A stretch of 64,000 bases of DNA from Flavobacterium cerinum (GCF_024496085.1 NZ_CP101751.1:372001-436000); one strand, 5' to 3'; counted from the stretch's first letter, positions 25,912 through 35,493 are shown. The notes: generated by a model not told the origin, from the sequence alone. Translations and numbers: made by a program.

Positions 25912-28900
25912 ATGAAAAAACAATACCTTACTATCCTTATAGTGCTGTTAATCGCCATAAAAGGATTTGCACAATCGGAACCCTGTCTTACCGATGAACT
26001 GATGCGCAATGCTATAAAAGAAAATCCTTCGCTCCAAAATTATCTGGACGAGATGGATCGAACAATAAATCAGACTTCGAATTCAAGCTCAAAATTAGCA
26101 TCAACCTCTATGATAACCATTCCGGTTGTTGTCTATATTATTCACGGTGGCGTAAATAATCCTGAAAACATTCCTGATTGCCAGGTTAAGTCGCAAATTG
26201 ACGCGCTAAATTCTTATTACAATCCATATGGTCTCAATTTTTGTTTAGCCACCAAAGCCGGCAATAACCCAATACCTTCTGCCGGAGGCGTACAAAATAC
26301 TCCCGGAATTATCCATCTCCAAAAACCAACTCTTACGGATCATGATACCCAAACTGAAATAGAAGCCCTTGTCAATACTTCTTCGAGTTTAATATTCCCA
26401 AACAAATATCTGCGCATATGGGTAGTCAGAAGTATTAACGATCCAAATCAATCCGGAACTGTACTTGGTTACTCAATGCATCCCGGAACATCTGTGATTT
26501 TTGACGGAGTTGTTATTCGATCTGATGTTTTTGGCAGCATCAATCATTGCGCCGGCTGTAGCTCTAATTGCACAAACTTGAGACCTTTAAAAAATCAAGG
26601 TAAAACATTAGTACACGAAATCGGACATTATCTGGGATTATACCACACTTTTCATAATGGCTGTGAAGGAATGGATCCAAACACCTGTAACACAAAAGGG
26701 GACAAAGTATGTGACACGCCACCAACAAAAAATCCAAACTTTAGTTGCTCACCAATGGATAGTTGCAACGAAACAAATAATTTACCTGATGACATTCATA
26801 ACTATATGGACTATGGAGACAATACTTGTCAAAACCATTTTACTCCAGGACAAATACAACGAATGTCAGCCACCTTAACAAACTACAGGAGCGAACTGTT
26901 TAGTTCGGCAAATTTAATCTATACCGGCATCTGTAATTATCAAAACTTACTGGTTGCTGATTTTACTGTAAACACCTATTCTCCTTGCGTTGGCAGTCCT
27001 ATAACTTTTACACCAATCGCTACGGGAACTGGGATTACCTATCTTTGGGATTTTGGTGATCCGGCATCCGGAACAAACAATACTTCTACATTACAAAACC
27101 CATCCCATGTTTTTTCCGCTGTCGCTAATTCCCCATACACTGTCAAATTAACTGTAACGAGAGGAACAGAAAGCACCTTTTTTATCACTCAGATCTACCC
27201 AACAGTATGCACTCCGATAAACAATAGTGAAAGCACATGGTACTTTAGTCATCATAATGATTTAAATTTTAGCTCCGGAACACCTGTAAACAATTCTATA
27301 TTACCTATTACAGTAGCATTTAATGAAGCTTGCGCGATACAAAACAATACATCGGGTAATGTTTTATTTTACACTAACGGACAAGACATATGGAATAGCA
27401 CTCATACAAAAATCAATACAGGCAATAATCTAAAAGGGAATTTAAGCTCAAAACGAGGAGCAATAATCACACCCAATCCATCTAATAGTTCACAATATTA
27501 TATTTTCACAACCGATTCTGAAAGTAATTCAAATGGTTTTAGATATACAATAGTTAATGTGAACGGAAGTACCGTAACGCTATCTCCCACCGTCAATCAA
27601 CCCGTTCCGGTACCTGCCGATTATTTAGTCGGAGGCATCAGTGCAGCAATTGGAGGTGAAGGTGTAACTGCTATTCAAAACTGTAATGGATATTGGATTA
27701 TCACAGTATTAAAGAAAAATTCAGGCTATTATCTTTGTGTCTTCTCATTGAGCTCTTCCGGATTGAGCTTTACCTCCGAATTCGCTTACCCGACTAGCAC
27801 AATAAGCTTTCAAGCCTATATAGAAGTTGCTCCGAATGGTAACAAACTCGTTTGCTCCGGAATTGAAACAAATGGATACATTTTTGACTTTGATAAATTC
27901 TCAGGAACCATAAATAATCCTAAACCCCTGGACACTACAAATGGTTTTGGTGCTGCATTTAGTCCCGATTCAAATTTACTCTATGTAAATAATGGTTCAA
28001 GAATTTTCCAATACAATGTCGGCGCTGCAAATATTGCAAACGCAAGATCCAGTATAGCCTTTATAATGAATCAGATTGGGGATTTTCAGATGGGACCGGA
28101 TAATAAAATTTATATAAGCCTTTCAAACATCAATAAATTAGGTGTTATACACAGTCCTAATATTCCTGTTTCCGAATCCACTCCAAATGCTTGTCTATTT
28201 ACCACAAACGGGCCGATAGTCAGCAATAATCTTTCTTATGGATTACCCAACATGATAAATGCAAAATTAGCCAGTACTTACAACAACACCATAAGTCATA
28301 GTGCTAACGGATGTCTAACCTACAAATTCAACGCAAATGTCTGTGCTTCGACTTTTAGCTGGAATTTTGGAGATTCAGCATCAGGAGCAAATAACACCTC
28401 AACTCTGGCTAATCCATCACATACTTTTTCAAGTGCCGGTACCTATACCGTAACTTTGATTTCCGGCGGAAGTACAATAACAAAAACTATTACTGTAGGT
28501 ATGGCAACCGCTACTATCTTAGGCAGTACATCAGCCTGTTCAACAAACAGTAATGCAACAAACAACTTTGTTATATTGGAAGACGGACAAAGAGCACAAT
28601 GGTCAATTACATCAGGAGCAGGAGCAATTAACGGTTTAAACAATCAATCCAACGTGCTTATTAACTGGACTTCATTACCGGGTACCATTTCGGTAACCGT
28701 TACTGATATTAACGGTTGTAGCAGCACGGCTACCAAAACGATTACTGCTAATTGCAACCCAACAACTACCTGCGACAGTGATCTGGTTTTAAACATTACC
28801 GAAACAGCGAACACCACACATCAGGTTTCAAACAGCATTACTCTAAATAATAGCTACACAGTAAACAACGGCGTCACGGTAAATCTAAAAGCCGGCAATA

Positions 28901-29262
28901 CCATTGTTTTCAAACCGAATAGTGTAATAAAAAGCGGTGCTATTATGTTAGCTAAAATTGAGAATTGTCCGGAACAAAAAACGGAAATCGAAGAGTTAAA
29001 AATGGCTCCTGAAGTTTCTTTTGGCGAAATCAGACTCTATCCGAATCCTACTACAAGCCTACTAACAATTGAAACATCGGGTGCACCAATGACGGAGATC
29101 ACTATTAGTTCTTTTGAAGGAAAATCCATTTTCATTTACAAGCTAAAAGAAAGCACACCCCTATATCAGATTGATATAGCCGATTTACAAAACGGGATTT
29201 ACTTCCTGACAATCAAATCAAGCACTGGCGAACTAGTAACAAAAAAAATAATTAAACAATAA
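25912..29262 (+). CDS. M43 (pappalysin-type) metalloprotease with PKD domains and T9SS sorting signal
   Basis: The 1116-residue protein has a signal peptide ending near GFAQ (residue 21). The catalytic domain has HEIGHYLGLYH (zinc ligands H235, H239, H245; general base E236) and a Met-turn NYMDYG (M299), defining family M43. A PKD domain follows (about 345-425), then a roughly 350-residue region that may be a beta-propeller. A second PKD is at about 800-870, with an Ig-like segment to about 960. Next is a block around 965-1020 resembling the coathanger-stack domain common in T9SS proteins, and a type A sorting domain (LYPNPTTSLLTI to KKIIKQ). It should be an exported surface or secreted endopeptidase. 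It is intact and 12 bases after paralogue A. Confidence 0.88.
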   Translation: MKKQYLTILIVLLIAIKGFAQSEPCLTDELMRNAIKENPSLQNYLDEMDRTINQTSNSSSKLASTSMITIPVVVYIIHGGVNNPENIPDCQVKSQIDALNSYYNPYGLNFCLATKAGNNPIPSAGGVQNTPGIIHLQKPTLTDHDTQTEIEALVNTSSSLIFPNKYLRIWVVRSINDPNQSGTVLGYSMHPGTSVIFDGVVIRSDVFGSINHCAGCSSNCTNLRPLKNQGKTLVHEIGHYLGLYHTFHNGCEGMDPNTCNTKGDKVCDTPPTKNPNFSCSPMDSCNETNNLPDDIHNYMDYGDNTCQNHFTPGQIQRMSATLTNYRSELFSSANLIYTGICNYQNLLVADFTVNTYSPCVGSPITFTPIATGTGITYLWDFGDPASGTNNTSTLQNPSHVFSAVANSPYTVKLTVTRGTESTFFITQIYPTVCTPINNSESTWYFSHHNDLNFSSGTPVNNSILPITVAFNEACAIQNNTSGNVLFYTNGQDIWNSTHTKINTGNNLKGNLSSKRGAIITPNPSNSSQYYIFTTDSESNSNGFRYTIVNVNGSTVTLSPTVNQPVPVPADYLVGGISAAIGGEGVTAIQNCNGYWIITVLKKNSGYYLCVFSLSSSGLSFTSEFAYPTSTISFQAYIEVAPNGNKLVCSGIETNGYIFDFDKFSGTINNPKPLDTTNGFGAAFSPDSNLLYVNNGSRIFQYNVGAANIANARSSIAFIMNQIGDFQMGPDNKIYISLSNINKLGVIHSPNIPVSESTPNACLFTTNGPIVSNNLSYGLPNMINAKLASTYNNTISHSANGCLTYKFNANVCASTFSWNFGDSASGANNTSTLANPSHTFSSAGTYTVTLISGGSTITKTITVGMATATILGSTSACSTNSNATNNFVILEDGQRAQWSITSGAGAINGLNNQSNVLINWTSLPGTISVTVTDINGCSSTATKTITANCNPTTTCDSDLVLNITETANTTHQVSNSITLNNSYTVNNGVTVNLKAGNTIVFKPNSVIKSGAIMLAKIENCPEQKTEIEELKMAPEVSFGEIRLYPNPTTSLLTIETSGAPMTEITISSFEGKSIFIYKLKESTPLYQIDIADLQNGIYFLTIKSSTGELVTKKIIKQ

Positions 29263-29268
29263 CATATT

Positions 29269-30249
29269 ATGTCCTCTAAATATTTCATAACTCTCAGTTT
29301 GACATTTGCAATCAATATTATAAACGCTCAAAGCATTGCGACTTCATCAATAACAAGTGGCGGACTTGAAGCAGGATCTAACGGTCAAAAAAATGCTTTT
29401 TATGGTTATCAATCCGGTAAAACAAACACTTCTTCCGGTATTTCTAATTCTTTTTTTGGGCATCAAACCGGAATCGCAAACACAAATGGCCATTCAAATA
29501 CTTTTATTGGAAATGCTGCCGGCATTACTAATACTACAGGGGCATCAAATGTCTATCTAGGACACGAAAGTGGAAAAGCTAATTCTAGCGGAAATGAAAA
29601 CGTTTATCTTGGTGTTTATGCTGGTGGCGAAAATGAAAGCGGTAGTGGCAATACTTTTATTGGTCATAATGCCGGTGGCGAGGCACAAGGTTCCAACAAT
29701 ATCTTTATAGGCAGCTATTCAGGTTATTACGAACACACTAGTAACAAATTAATCATTAACAACAGCTTCAATACAAGTCCCCTTATTTGGGGTGACTTCA
29801 CCTCAGATCTACTAAAATTAAACGGTAAAGTAGGTATCGGCTCCGGCTTCGGTAATTTCCCGACAACAGCCGGAGGTGTAAACTTAAACACTTATAATTT
29901 ATTTGTTAAAGGAGGTATTTTAACTGAGGAAGTCCGTGTTAATCTTCAATCTGCCTGGGCGGATTATGTTTTCCGACCGGAATATAAATTACCAACTCTG
30001 ACTGAAGTTGAAAAACATATTCAGGATAAAGGACATCTGATTAATGTTCCGTCTGCTACACAAATTGCCGTAGAAGGAATTGCATTAGGTGAAATGGCAA
30101 AAATTCAGCAGGAAAAAATTGAAGAACTTACACTTTATATTCTTCAGCAAAACAAAATAAACACAATTCAAAATGAAAGATTGGAACAACAATCAAAGGA
30201 AATAGACGATCTTAAAAAACTCGTACAAAGCCTGATTGAAAAAAAATAA
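29269..30249 (+). CDS. Secreted head-repeat protein with coiled-coil C-terminus (paralogue B)
   Basis: The 326-residue protein has a signal peptide ending near IINAQ (residue 21). Six or so head-type repeats follow (SFFGHQTGIANT, NTFIGNAAGITN, NVYLGHESGKAN). It shares with paralogue A the GKVGIGSGFGNFPTTAGG linker, the SAWADYVF block and a C-terminal coiled coil. It starts six bases after the metalloprotease stop, so A, protease and B form one transcription unit. There is no T9SS tail. A role as a trimeric surface stalk or partner of the protease is inference. Confidence 0.7.
   Translation: MSSKYFITLSLTFAINIINAQSIATSSITSGGLEAGSNGQKNAFYGYQSGKTNTSSGISNSFFGHQTGIANTNGHSNTFIGNAAGITNTTGASNVYLGHESGKANSSGNENVYLGVYAGGENESGSGNTFIGHNAGGEAQGSNNIFIGSYSGYYEHTSNKLIINNSFNTSPLIWGDFTSDLLKLNGKVGIGSGFGNFPTTAGGVNLNTYNLFVKGGILTEEVRVNLQSAWADYVFRPEYKLPTLTEVEKHIQDKGHLINVPSATQIAVEGIALGEMAKIQQEKIEELTLYILQQNKINTIQNERLEQQSKEIDDLKKLVQSLIEKK
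29905..29979 (+). repeat. Direct repeat copy 2 (within paralogue B)
   Basis: This is the partner of 25576-25650, with the same reading frame and orientation. The level of DNA identity is higher than in the rest of the two genes, suggesting recent conversion or strong constraint. Confidence 0.8.
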
Positions 30250-30272
30250 ACCAATCCGATTCCATCTTTTTC

Positions 30273-30304
30273 AAAAGCATCAGCCATAGCTGGTGCTTTT
30301 TTAT
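30273..30304 (+). terminator. Terminator of the A-protease-B operon
   Basis: A 12-bp stem AAAAGCATCAGC / GCTGGTGCTTTT (one G-U pair) is followed by T residues. Confidence 0.82.
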
Positions 30305-30308
30305 TTTG

Positions 30309-30316
30309 TATTTTTG
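30309..30316 (+). promoter_or_regulatory. -7 promoter element of the LuxE-like gene
   Basis: TATTTTTG is a perfect TAnnTTTG directly behind the preceding terminator. The expected transcription start is near 30321, only a few bases before the candidate TTG start codons. Confidence 0.5.
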
Positions 30317-30332
30317 TCAAAAAGCATTGCAC

Positions 30333-31313
30333 TTGATTACTTCAACCGATATATTTCAAATCGCATCCAAAAAGGAATTTGAAAAAACCACACTTAAAGT
30401 TTTTCGTCACCAGTACGACAACAACAGCGTATACCGGGACTTTTGCACCTTTTTAAAAAAGGATAAAACGAATGTCAAACAAATTAAAGACATTCCTTTT
30501 TTACCGATCCAGTTTTTTAAAAGCCATGAGGTTTTAAGCAGTACCGATCCGGCCCAAACCGTCTTTACCAGTAGCGGCACAACGGGAATGAGTACCAGTA
30601 AGCATTTTGTAACCGATTTGCGGTATTACGAAGAAAGCTTCCGATTGGGTTTTTCGCAATTCTACGGTAATATTGAAGATTATGTCGTTCTGGCATTACT
30701 TCCATCCTATCTCGAACGCGAAGGATCATCCCTAATTTATATGGTAGACGATTTAATTGAGCGATCCAACCAACCGGATAGCGGTTTTTATCTGAACAAT
30801 TACGATGAACTGATTCAAAAACTGATCACTCTGGACAATCAGGGACAAAATATTGTTTTAATCGGAGTTACCTATGCCTTATTGGATTTAATCGAGATGC
30901 ATTCTTTTGAGTTAAAAAACACCATTATCATGGAAACCGGCGGAATGAAAGGACGTCGTAAAGAAATCATCCGCGAAGAGTTACACGATATTTTATGCAA
31001 AGGTTTCGGCGTTTCTGAAATTCATTCTGAATATGGAATGACAGAATTATTATCGCAGGCCTATTCACTGGGTGACGGTGTTTTCGAATGTCCGCCGTGG
31101 ATGGATGTATTAATACGCGATACAGAAGACGCTTTGTCTTATATTGAAAATGGTAAAACAGGCGGTATAAATGTAATCGATCTGGCCAATATTAATTCCT
31201 GTTCGTTTATTGCCACACAGGATCTCGGCAAAAAATACCCGAACCAGTCTTTTGAAGTATTGGGTCGCTTTGATAATTCCGACATCAGAGGTTGTAATCT
31301 GATGGTTTTATAA
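30333..31313 (+). CDS. LuxE-like acyl-protein synthetase/acyl-transferase
   Basis: The 326-residue protein belongs to the adenylate-forming LuxE family. An AMP-binding loop FTSSGTTGMSTSKH is near residue 80, and EYGMTELLSQAY near 240 matches the acidic Y-G-x-T-E motif. Family members activate a fatty acid as acyl-AMP and may transfer it to protein; the in vivo acyl acceptor is unknown in Flavobacteria. There is no ATG near the 5' end: TTG codons at 30306, 30327 and 30333 are possible. The last is chosen because it gives the N-terminus MITSTDIFQI just after the predicted transcription start. The start is uncertain by up to nine codons. Confidence 0.75.
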   Translation: MITSTDIFQIASKKEFEKTTLKVFRHQYDNNSVYRDFCTFLKKDKTNVKQIKDIPFLPIQFFKSHEVLSSTDPAQTVFTSSGTTGMSTSKHFVTDLRYYEESFRLGFSQFYGNIEDYVVLALLPSYLEREGSSLIYMVDDLIERSNQPDSGFYLNNYDELIQKLITLDNQGQNIVLIGVTYALLDLIEMHSFELKNTIIMETGGMKGRRKEIIREELHDILCKGFGVSEIHSEYGMTELLSQAYSLGDGVFECPPWMDVLIRDTEDALSYIENGKTGGINVIDLANINSCSFIATQDLGKKYPNQSFEVLGRFDNSDIRGCNLMVL

Positions 31314-31350
31314 AAAATATAAGGGAGCTTAAAGCTCCCTTATATTTTTT
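31312..31350. terminator. Bidirectional terminator between the LuxE-like gene and tyrS
   Basis: A long near-perfect stem (core AAGGGAGCTT / AAGCTCCCTT, extended by TAT/ATA and A/T runs) lies between two convergent stop codons. Confidence 0.9.
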
Positions 31351-32641
31351 ATACAGCACGAATCACAAAATAATTCTTTTTCCCTCTTTGCAACAACACA
31401 AATTGTCCGTTGATAAGATCCGTATTTGTGATCTGATATTCTTCATTCACTTTTTCTTTGTTCACCGCAATCGAGTTTTCCTTTAAAGCTCTACGCGCTT
31501 CACTGTTGGAAGCCAGAAAACCGGATTTACCGGATAAAGCTTCGATAATACCCAATCCGGATTCGATTTCCACTTTAGCAATTTCAGCTAACGGCACTCC
31601 GTCGAAAACATCCAGAAACGTTTTTTCATCCAATAATCTTAAATCTTCCGATGTTGAATTCCCGAACAAAATATTTGACGCTCTGATTGCATTTTCCAAC
31701 TCCGCCTTAGAATGTACCATAATGGTAATTTCTTCCGCCAAACGTTTTTGTAATGCTCTTAAATGCGGCTCATTTCTATGCTGCTCGGTTAACGTTTCGA
31801 TTTCCTCTTTTGTAAGGAACGTAAAGATTTTGATATATTTTTCAGCATCCGCATCGGATGTATTCAACCAGTATTGGTAAAATTTATACGGCGAGGTTCT
31901 TTCGGCATCCAACCAGATATTTCCTCCTTCAGATTTTCCGAATTTCGTTCCGTCTGCTTTGGTAATTAACGGACAAGTTAACGCATACGCTTTTCCGCTT
32001 TCTTTACGGCGAACTAATTCTGTTCCGGTAGTAATATTACCCCATTGATCACTTCCACCCATTTGTAGTGTACAATTTTTTGCTTTATACAAATGCAAAA
32101 AGTCATACCCCTGAACCAGCTGATACGTAAATTCAGTAAAAGACATTCCTTCAGCTGATTCCGATGAAAGGCGTTTTTTTACGGAGTCTTTAGCCATCAT
32201 GTAGTTTACAGTAATGTGTTTTCCTACATCACGGATAAAATCCAAAAACGAGAATTCCTTCATCCAGTCATAGTTATTCACTAATTCTGCTGCATTAGGC
32301 GCATCGGATGTAAAATCAAGAAAACGCGCCAATTGTCCTTTGATCGCATCCTGATTATGACGTAAAGTTGCTTCATCCAACAGGTTTCTTTCGTTCGATT
32401 TTCCCGAAGGATCACCGATCATTCCTGTTGCACCGCCCACTAATGCCAATGGTTTATGACCGCTCAACTGAAAATGTTTCAGCATCATAACCCCTACCAA
32501 ATGTCCAATATGCAATGAATCCGCTGTTGGGTCAATTCCCACATACGCTACCCGCATCTGCTCCAACAAATGTTCTTCCGTGCCTGGCATAACGTCGTGG
32601 AGCATTCCTCTCCAAGTCACTTCTTCAATAAAATTCTTCAT
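31349..32641 (-). CDS. tyrS: Tyrosyl-tRNA synthetase
   Basis: The 430-residue class I synthetase has HIGH signature HIGH at 44-47, tyrosine-binding region [10 protein letters not shown] and KMSKS equivalent KFGKS at 233-237. A C-terminal S4-like RNA-binding domain starts at about 360. Length and domain order are those of bacterial TyrRS. It is an essential cytosolic enzyme that charges tRNA-Tyr. A TAnnTTTG promoter element lies immediately upstream. Confidence 0.97.
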   Translation of the reverse strand: MKNFIEEVTWRGMLHDVMPGTEEHLLEQMRVAYVGIDPTADSLHIGHLVGVMMLKHFQLSGHKPLALVGGATGMIGDPSGKSNERNLLDEATLRHNQDAIKGQLARFLDFTSDAPNAAELVNNYDWMKEFSFLDFIRDVGKHITVNYMMAKDSVKKRLSSESAEGMSFTEFTYQLVQGYDFLHLYKAKNCTLQMGGSDQWGNITTGTELVRRKESGKAYALTCPLITKADGTKFGKSEGGNIWLDAERTSPYKFYQYWLNTSDADAEKYIKIFTFLTKEEIETLTEQHRNEPHLRALQKRLAEEITIMVHSKAELENAIRASNILFGNSTSEDLRLLDEKTFLDVFDGVPLAEIAKVEIESGLGIIEALSGKSGFLASNSEARRALKENSIAVNKEKVNEEYQITNTDLINGQFVLLQRGKKNYFVIRAV

Positions 32642-32657
32642 TTTTTTTCAATTTGCA

Positions 32658-32665
32658 CAAAGATA
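32658..32665 (-). promoter_or_regulatory. -7 promoter element of tyrS
   Basis: The minus strand reads TATCTTTG, 16 bases upstream of the tyrS ATG. Confidence 0.55.
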
Positions 32666-32752
32666 GTCGAATTAAAGCATTTGAAACACGCTGATTTTTG
32701 ACATTTTTTGATTTTAAGCTTATTTCTTACTTTTACCAGCGACTATAATTGC

Positions 32753-32760
32753 TACATTTG
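32753..32760 (+). promoter_or_regulatory. -7 promoter element of the NAD-dependent reductase gene
   Basis: TACATTTG ends five bases before the ATG at 32766. Transcription would begin at or next to the start codon, suggesting a leaderless mRNA. Confidence 0.5.
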
Positions 32761-32765
32761 TAACT

Positions 32766-33779
32766 ATGATACTTGTTACTGGCGGTACCGGATTAGTAGG
32801 CGCTTACCTTCTTCTTGATTTACTTCAAAAAGGGGAAAGTGTTCGTGCTATTTATCGTACAGAAAACAATATTGCATTAACCCGCCGGCTTTTTGAAGCC
32901 CATAATGCAAGCTCACTATTTGATCAAATAGATTGGTTTCAGGCTGACATTACCGATGTACCCCGATTAGGAAAGGCATTTCGGGATATTGATTACGTAT
33001 ATCACTGCGCAGCACTAATTTCATTTGATCCGAAAGACGAGGAAAACCTTCGAAAAACAAACATTGAAGGCACTGCCAATATCGTGAATTGTGCGCTCGA
33101 TTTTAAGGTTAAGAAACTGTGCCATGTGAGCTCAATAGCTGCATTAGGTGACGCACCCGAAGGGCAATCGGTGATTACAGAAGAAACCGATTGGAATCCG
33201 GAAAAACTTCACGGTGATTATGCTATTACCAAATTTGGCGCTGAAATGGAAGTGTGGCGCGCTTCACAGGAAGGATTAAACGTAGTTGTTGTTAATCCCG
33301 GTATCATTTTCGGAAGTGGCTTTTGGAATAACGGAAGCGGACAAATTTTTAAACAAATTGCATCCGGTTTTCCATTCTATTCCAAAGGACAAACGGGCGT
33401 AATTGCCATTGAAGACGTGATCCATATTATGACCGCTTTAATGAACAGCTCGGTTTCCGGAGAACGTTTTACTTTGGTGGCCGAAAACCTACCTTTAAAC
33501 AATATCTTGTTTGCAATTGCCGATGGTATGTCTAAAAAAAGACCTTCTTTCTATGCGAGTCCCTTAGCAACTTCTATAGCCTGGCGAATCGATTGGTTAT
33601 TGTCTGCTATTTTATTCCGAAAAAGAAGCTTTACAAAAGCCACGGCCAAATCAGCCCATTCACAGGAAACTTTCAGCCAAAAAAAAATAGTTCAATTACT
33701 GAACTATTCCTTTATTCCTATGGAGTCTTACCTTACTACCTTAGCTCAAAAATACGCTACTGCGCATCAACGGGCTTAA
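32766..33779 (+). CDS. NAD(P)-dependent extended SDR (dihydroflavonol-reductase/epimerase-like)
   Basis: The 337-residue protein has an extended short-chain dehydrogenase fold. The nucleotide-binding motif TGGTGLVG is at about 5-12, the conserved VYHCAALISF segment near 78-87, and the active-site pair Y152-x3-K156 sits in DYAITKFGAE. It is cytosolic. Substrate is unknown; relatives reduce or epimerise sugar- or flavonoid-like carbonyls, and the dihydroflavonol-reductase name is only by similarity. Its 3' end overlaps the convergent DUF4296 gene by 23 bases. Confidence 0.82.
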   Translation: MILVTGGTGLVGAYLLLDLLQKGESVRAIYRTENNIALTRRLFEAHNASSLFDQIDWFQADITDVPRLGKAFRDIDYVYHCAALISFDPKDEENLRKTNIEGTANIVNCALDFKVKKLCHVSSIAALGDAPEGQSVITEETDWNPEKLHGDYAITKFGAEMEVWRASQEGLNVVVVNPGIIFGSGFWNNGSGQIFKQIASGFPFYSKGQTGVIAIEDVIHIMTALMNSSVSGERFTLVAENLPLNNILFAIADGMSKKRPSFYASPLATSIAWRIDWLLSAILFRKRSFTKATAKSAHSQETFSQKKIVQLLNYSFIPMESYLTTLAQKYATAHQRA

Positions 33780-34134
33780 CTCCTGTTGTTTTTTCTACTT
33801 CAACTCCGGCTACTTTTCGCTGTTCATCCAAACGATCAATCACTTTGGCATACAACTTTTTATAACCTTCAACATCCGAAGCATAGTATTTATTACTGGT
33901 TTCGATATCCTTAATGCTTACCTTATATTTGTTATAAATAAACTCACTCAGTTTTACATTATTAGTCGTCAACTTCTGGGAATCATAGCCATCTATAGCC
34001 TGGTAAATGACAATATCAGTCAATATTCCAACCATTTTTTCTTCCGGAATCAGATTTGCCGGTTTTTGCATTACCGGTTTATCACAGGCAACCATTACAC
34101 TCAACAAACTAATAAGCAATACGATCTTTCTCAT
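33757..34134 (-). CDS. DUF4296 lipoprotein
   Basis: The 125-residue protein has a lipoprotein signal with lipobox VMVAC (C17) and the DUF4296 core IPEEKMVGILTDIVIYQA. The ATG at 34134 is chosen because it puts the signal sequence at the N-terminus and follows the pyrC stop by four bases. It is probably anchored in the envelope; function is unknown. It is encoded last in the GT2-pyrC-DUF4296 operon, and its 3' end overlaps the convergent SDR gene. Confidence 0.8.
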   Translation of the reverse strand: MRKIVLLISLLSVMVACDKPVMQKPANLIPEEKMVGILTDIVIYQAIDGYDSQKLTTNNVKLSEFIYNKYKVSIKDIETSNKYYASDVEGYKKLYAKVIDRLDEQRKVAGVEVEKTTGVKPVDAQ

Positions 34135-34138
34135 ATTT

Positions 34139-35479
34139 TTATCTATCAAACAACAAACGTTCACCACAACGAATGTCTTTCACTTTTGAATTTACATAAA
34201 CCAATTGTCCGTTTACCAAAGTATGTGTAATTCTGGATTTGAAATTCGTCCCTTCAAACGGAGACCAACCGCATTTATACAGAATATTTTCTTTTTTCAC
34301 TGTCCAGGGCTGTCCGGCATTTACGATGGCTAAATCGGCGTAATACCCTTCACGGATAAATCCTCTTTTTTCAACTTTAAAGATTTTGGCCGGATTATGA
34401 GCCATTTTTTCCACAATCTTTTCTATTGAAATTTTCCCTTGATGATAGGCTTCAAACATAGCGACTACAGCATGTTGTACTAACGGACCACCGGACGGAG
34501 CACTCGTATACAGATTTTGTTTTTCCTCAAGTGTATGCGGCGCGTGATCAGTAGCAATCACATCAATACGATCATCCAATAACGCTTTCCAAAGCTCATC
34601 TCTGTCTTTCGCTGTTTTTACAGCCGGATTCCACTTAATAAGCGATCCTTTTTTATCGTAATCGGCATCGGTAAACCATAAATGATGTACACATACTTCC
34701 GCTGTAATCTTTTTATCTTCCAACGGAATTTTATTCGTAAACAATTCTGTTTCCTTTGCTGTAGATACGTGAAATATATGCAAACGCGCACCGGTTTTTT
34801 TCGCCAGCTCGATCGCTCTTGACGATGAAATATAACAGGCTTCTTCACTTCGGATTAAGTGATGGAATTTTACCGGAATATCGTCACCGTATTCTTCTTT
34901 ATATTTTTCCAGATTCGCTTTTATTGTTGCTTCATCTTCGCAATGAACCGCAATCAACATCGGCGTACTTGAAAATATTCTTTCCAGCGTCTCTTCATTA
35001 TCAACCAGCATATTTCCGGTAGATGACCCCAAAAACAATTTGATTCCCGCTACATTTTTAGGATTCGTTTTCAGCACTTCCTCCAGGTTATCATTTGTTC
35101 CACCCATCATAAACGAATAATTCGCATATGATGTTTCTGCTGCGATCTGGTATTTTTGCTCTAATAATTCCTGTGTTACCGCATTCGGCACAGTATTCGG
35201 TTGTTCAATAAAGGACGTAATCCCACCGGCTACAGCGGCTCTGGATTCGGATGCAATATTTCCTTTATGTGTTAATCCCGGTTCACGGAAATGCACCTGA
35301 TCATCAATTGCACCCGGAATAAGATAATTTCCTTCGGCATCGATAATAATACAGTCCGATGATTTAGGACTGATACTTGCTGCTATTTCCTTGATATATT
35401 TATCTTCAACCAGTACATCTCCTTCAAAGATAACGCCTTCATTTACAATCTTTGCATTTTTTATCAATATCTTATTCAT
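34139..35479 (-). CDS. pyrC: Dihydroorotase
   Basis: The 446-residue amidohydrolase has metal-binding HFR in DDQVHFREPGLTHKG (H63, R65), a conserved IEQPNT block and catalytic-site DVIATDHAPHT near residue 310. It interconverts carbamoyl-aspartate and dihydroorotate in pyrimidine synthesis. It matches the class I dihydroorotases of Bacteroidota in length. A stand-alone allantoinase or hydantoinase is less likely given the FREPG and NPNTxP-like motifs. It lies 14 bases after the GT2 gene in an operon. Confidence 0.9.
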   Translation of the reverse strand: MNKILIKNAKIVNEGVIFEGDVLVEDKYIKEIAASISPKSSDCIIIDAEGNYLIPGAIDDQVHFREPGLTHKGNIASESRAAVAGGITSFIEQPNTVPNAVTQELLEQKYQIAAETSYANYSFMMGGTNDNLEEVLKTNPKNVAGIKLFLGSSTGNMLVDNEETLERIFSSTPMLIAVHCEDEATIKANLEKYKEEYGDDIPVKFHHLIRSEEACYISSSRAIELAKKTGARLHIFHVSTAKETELFTNKIPLEDKKITAEVCVHHLWFTDADYDKKGSLIKWNPAVKTAKDRDELWKALLDDRIDVIATDHAPHTLEEKQNLYTSAPSGGPLVQHAVVAMFEAYHQGKISIEKIVEKMAHNPAKIFKVEKRGFIREGYYADLAIVNAGQPWTVKKENILYKCGWSPFEGTNFKSRITHTLVNGQLVYVNSKVKDIRCGERLLFDR

Positions 35480-35493
35480 TGTACTTATTTGTC

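Noticed and set aside
24889-30249. Phage tail-fibre origin for the head-repeat proteins
   Set aside because: They carry signal peptides and no phage structural genes are nearby; the repeats are common in Bacteroidota surface proteins.
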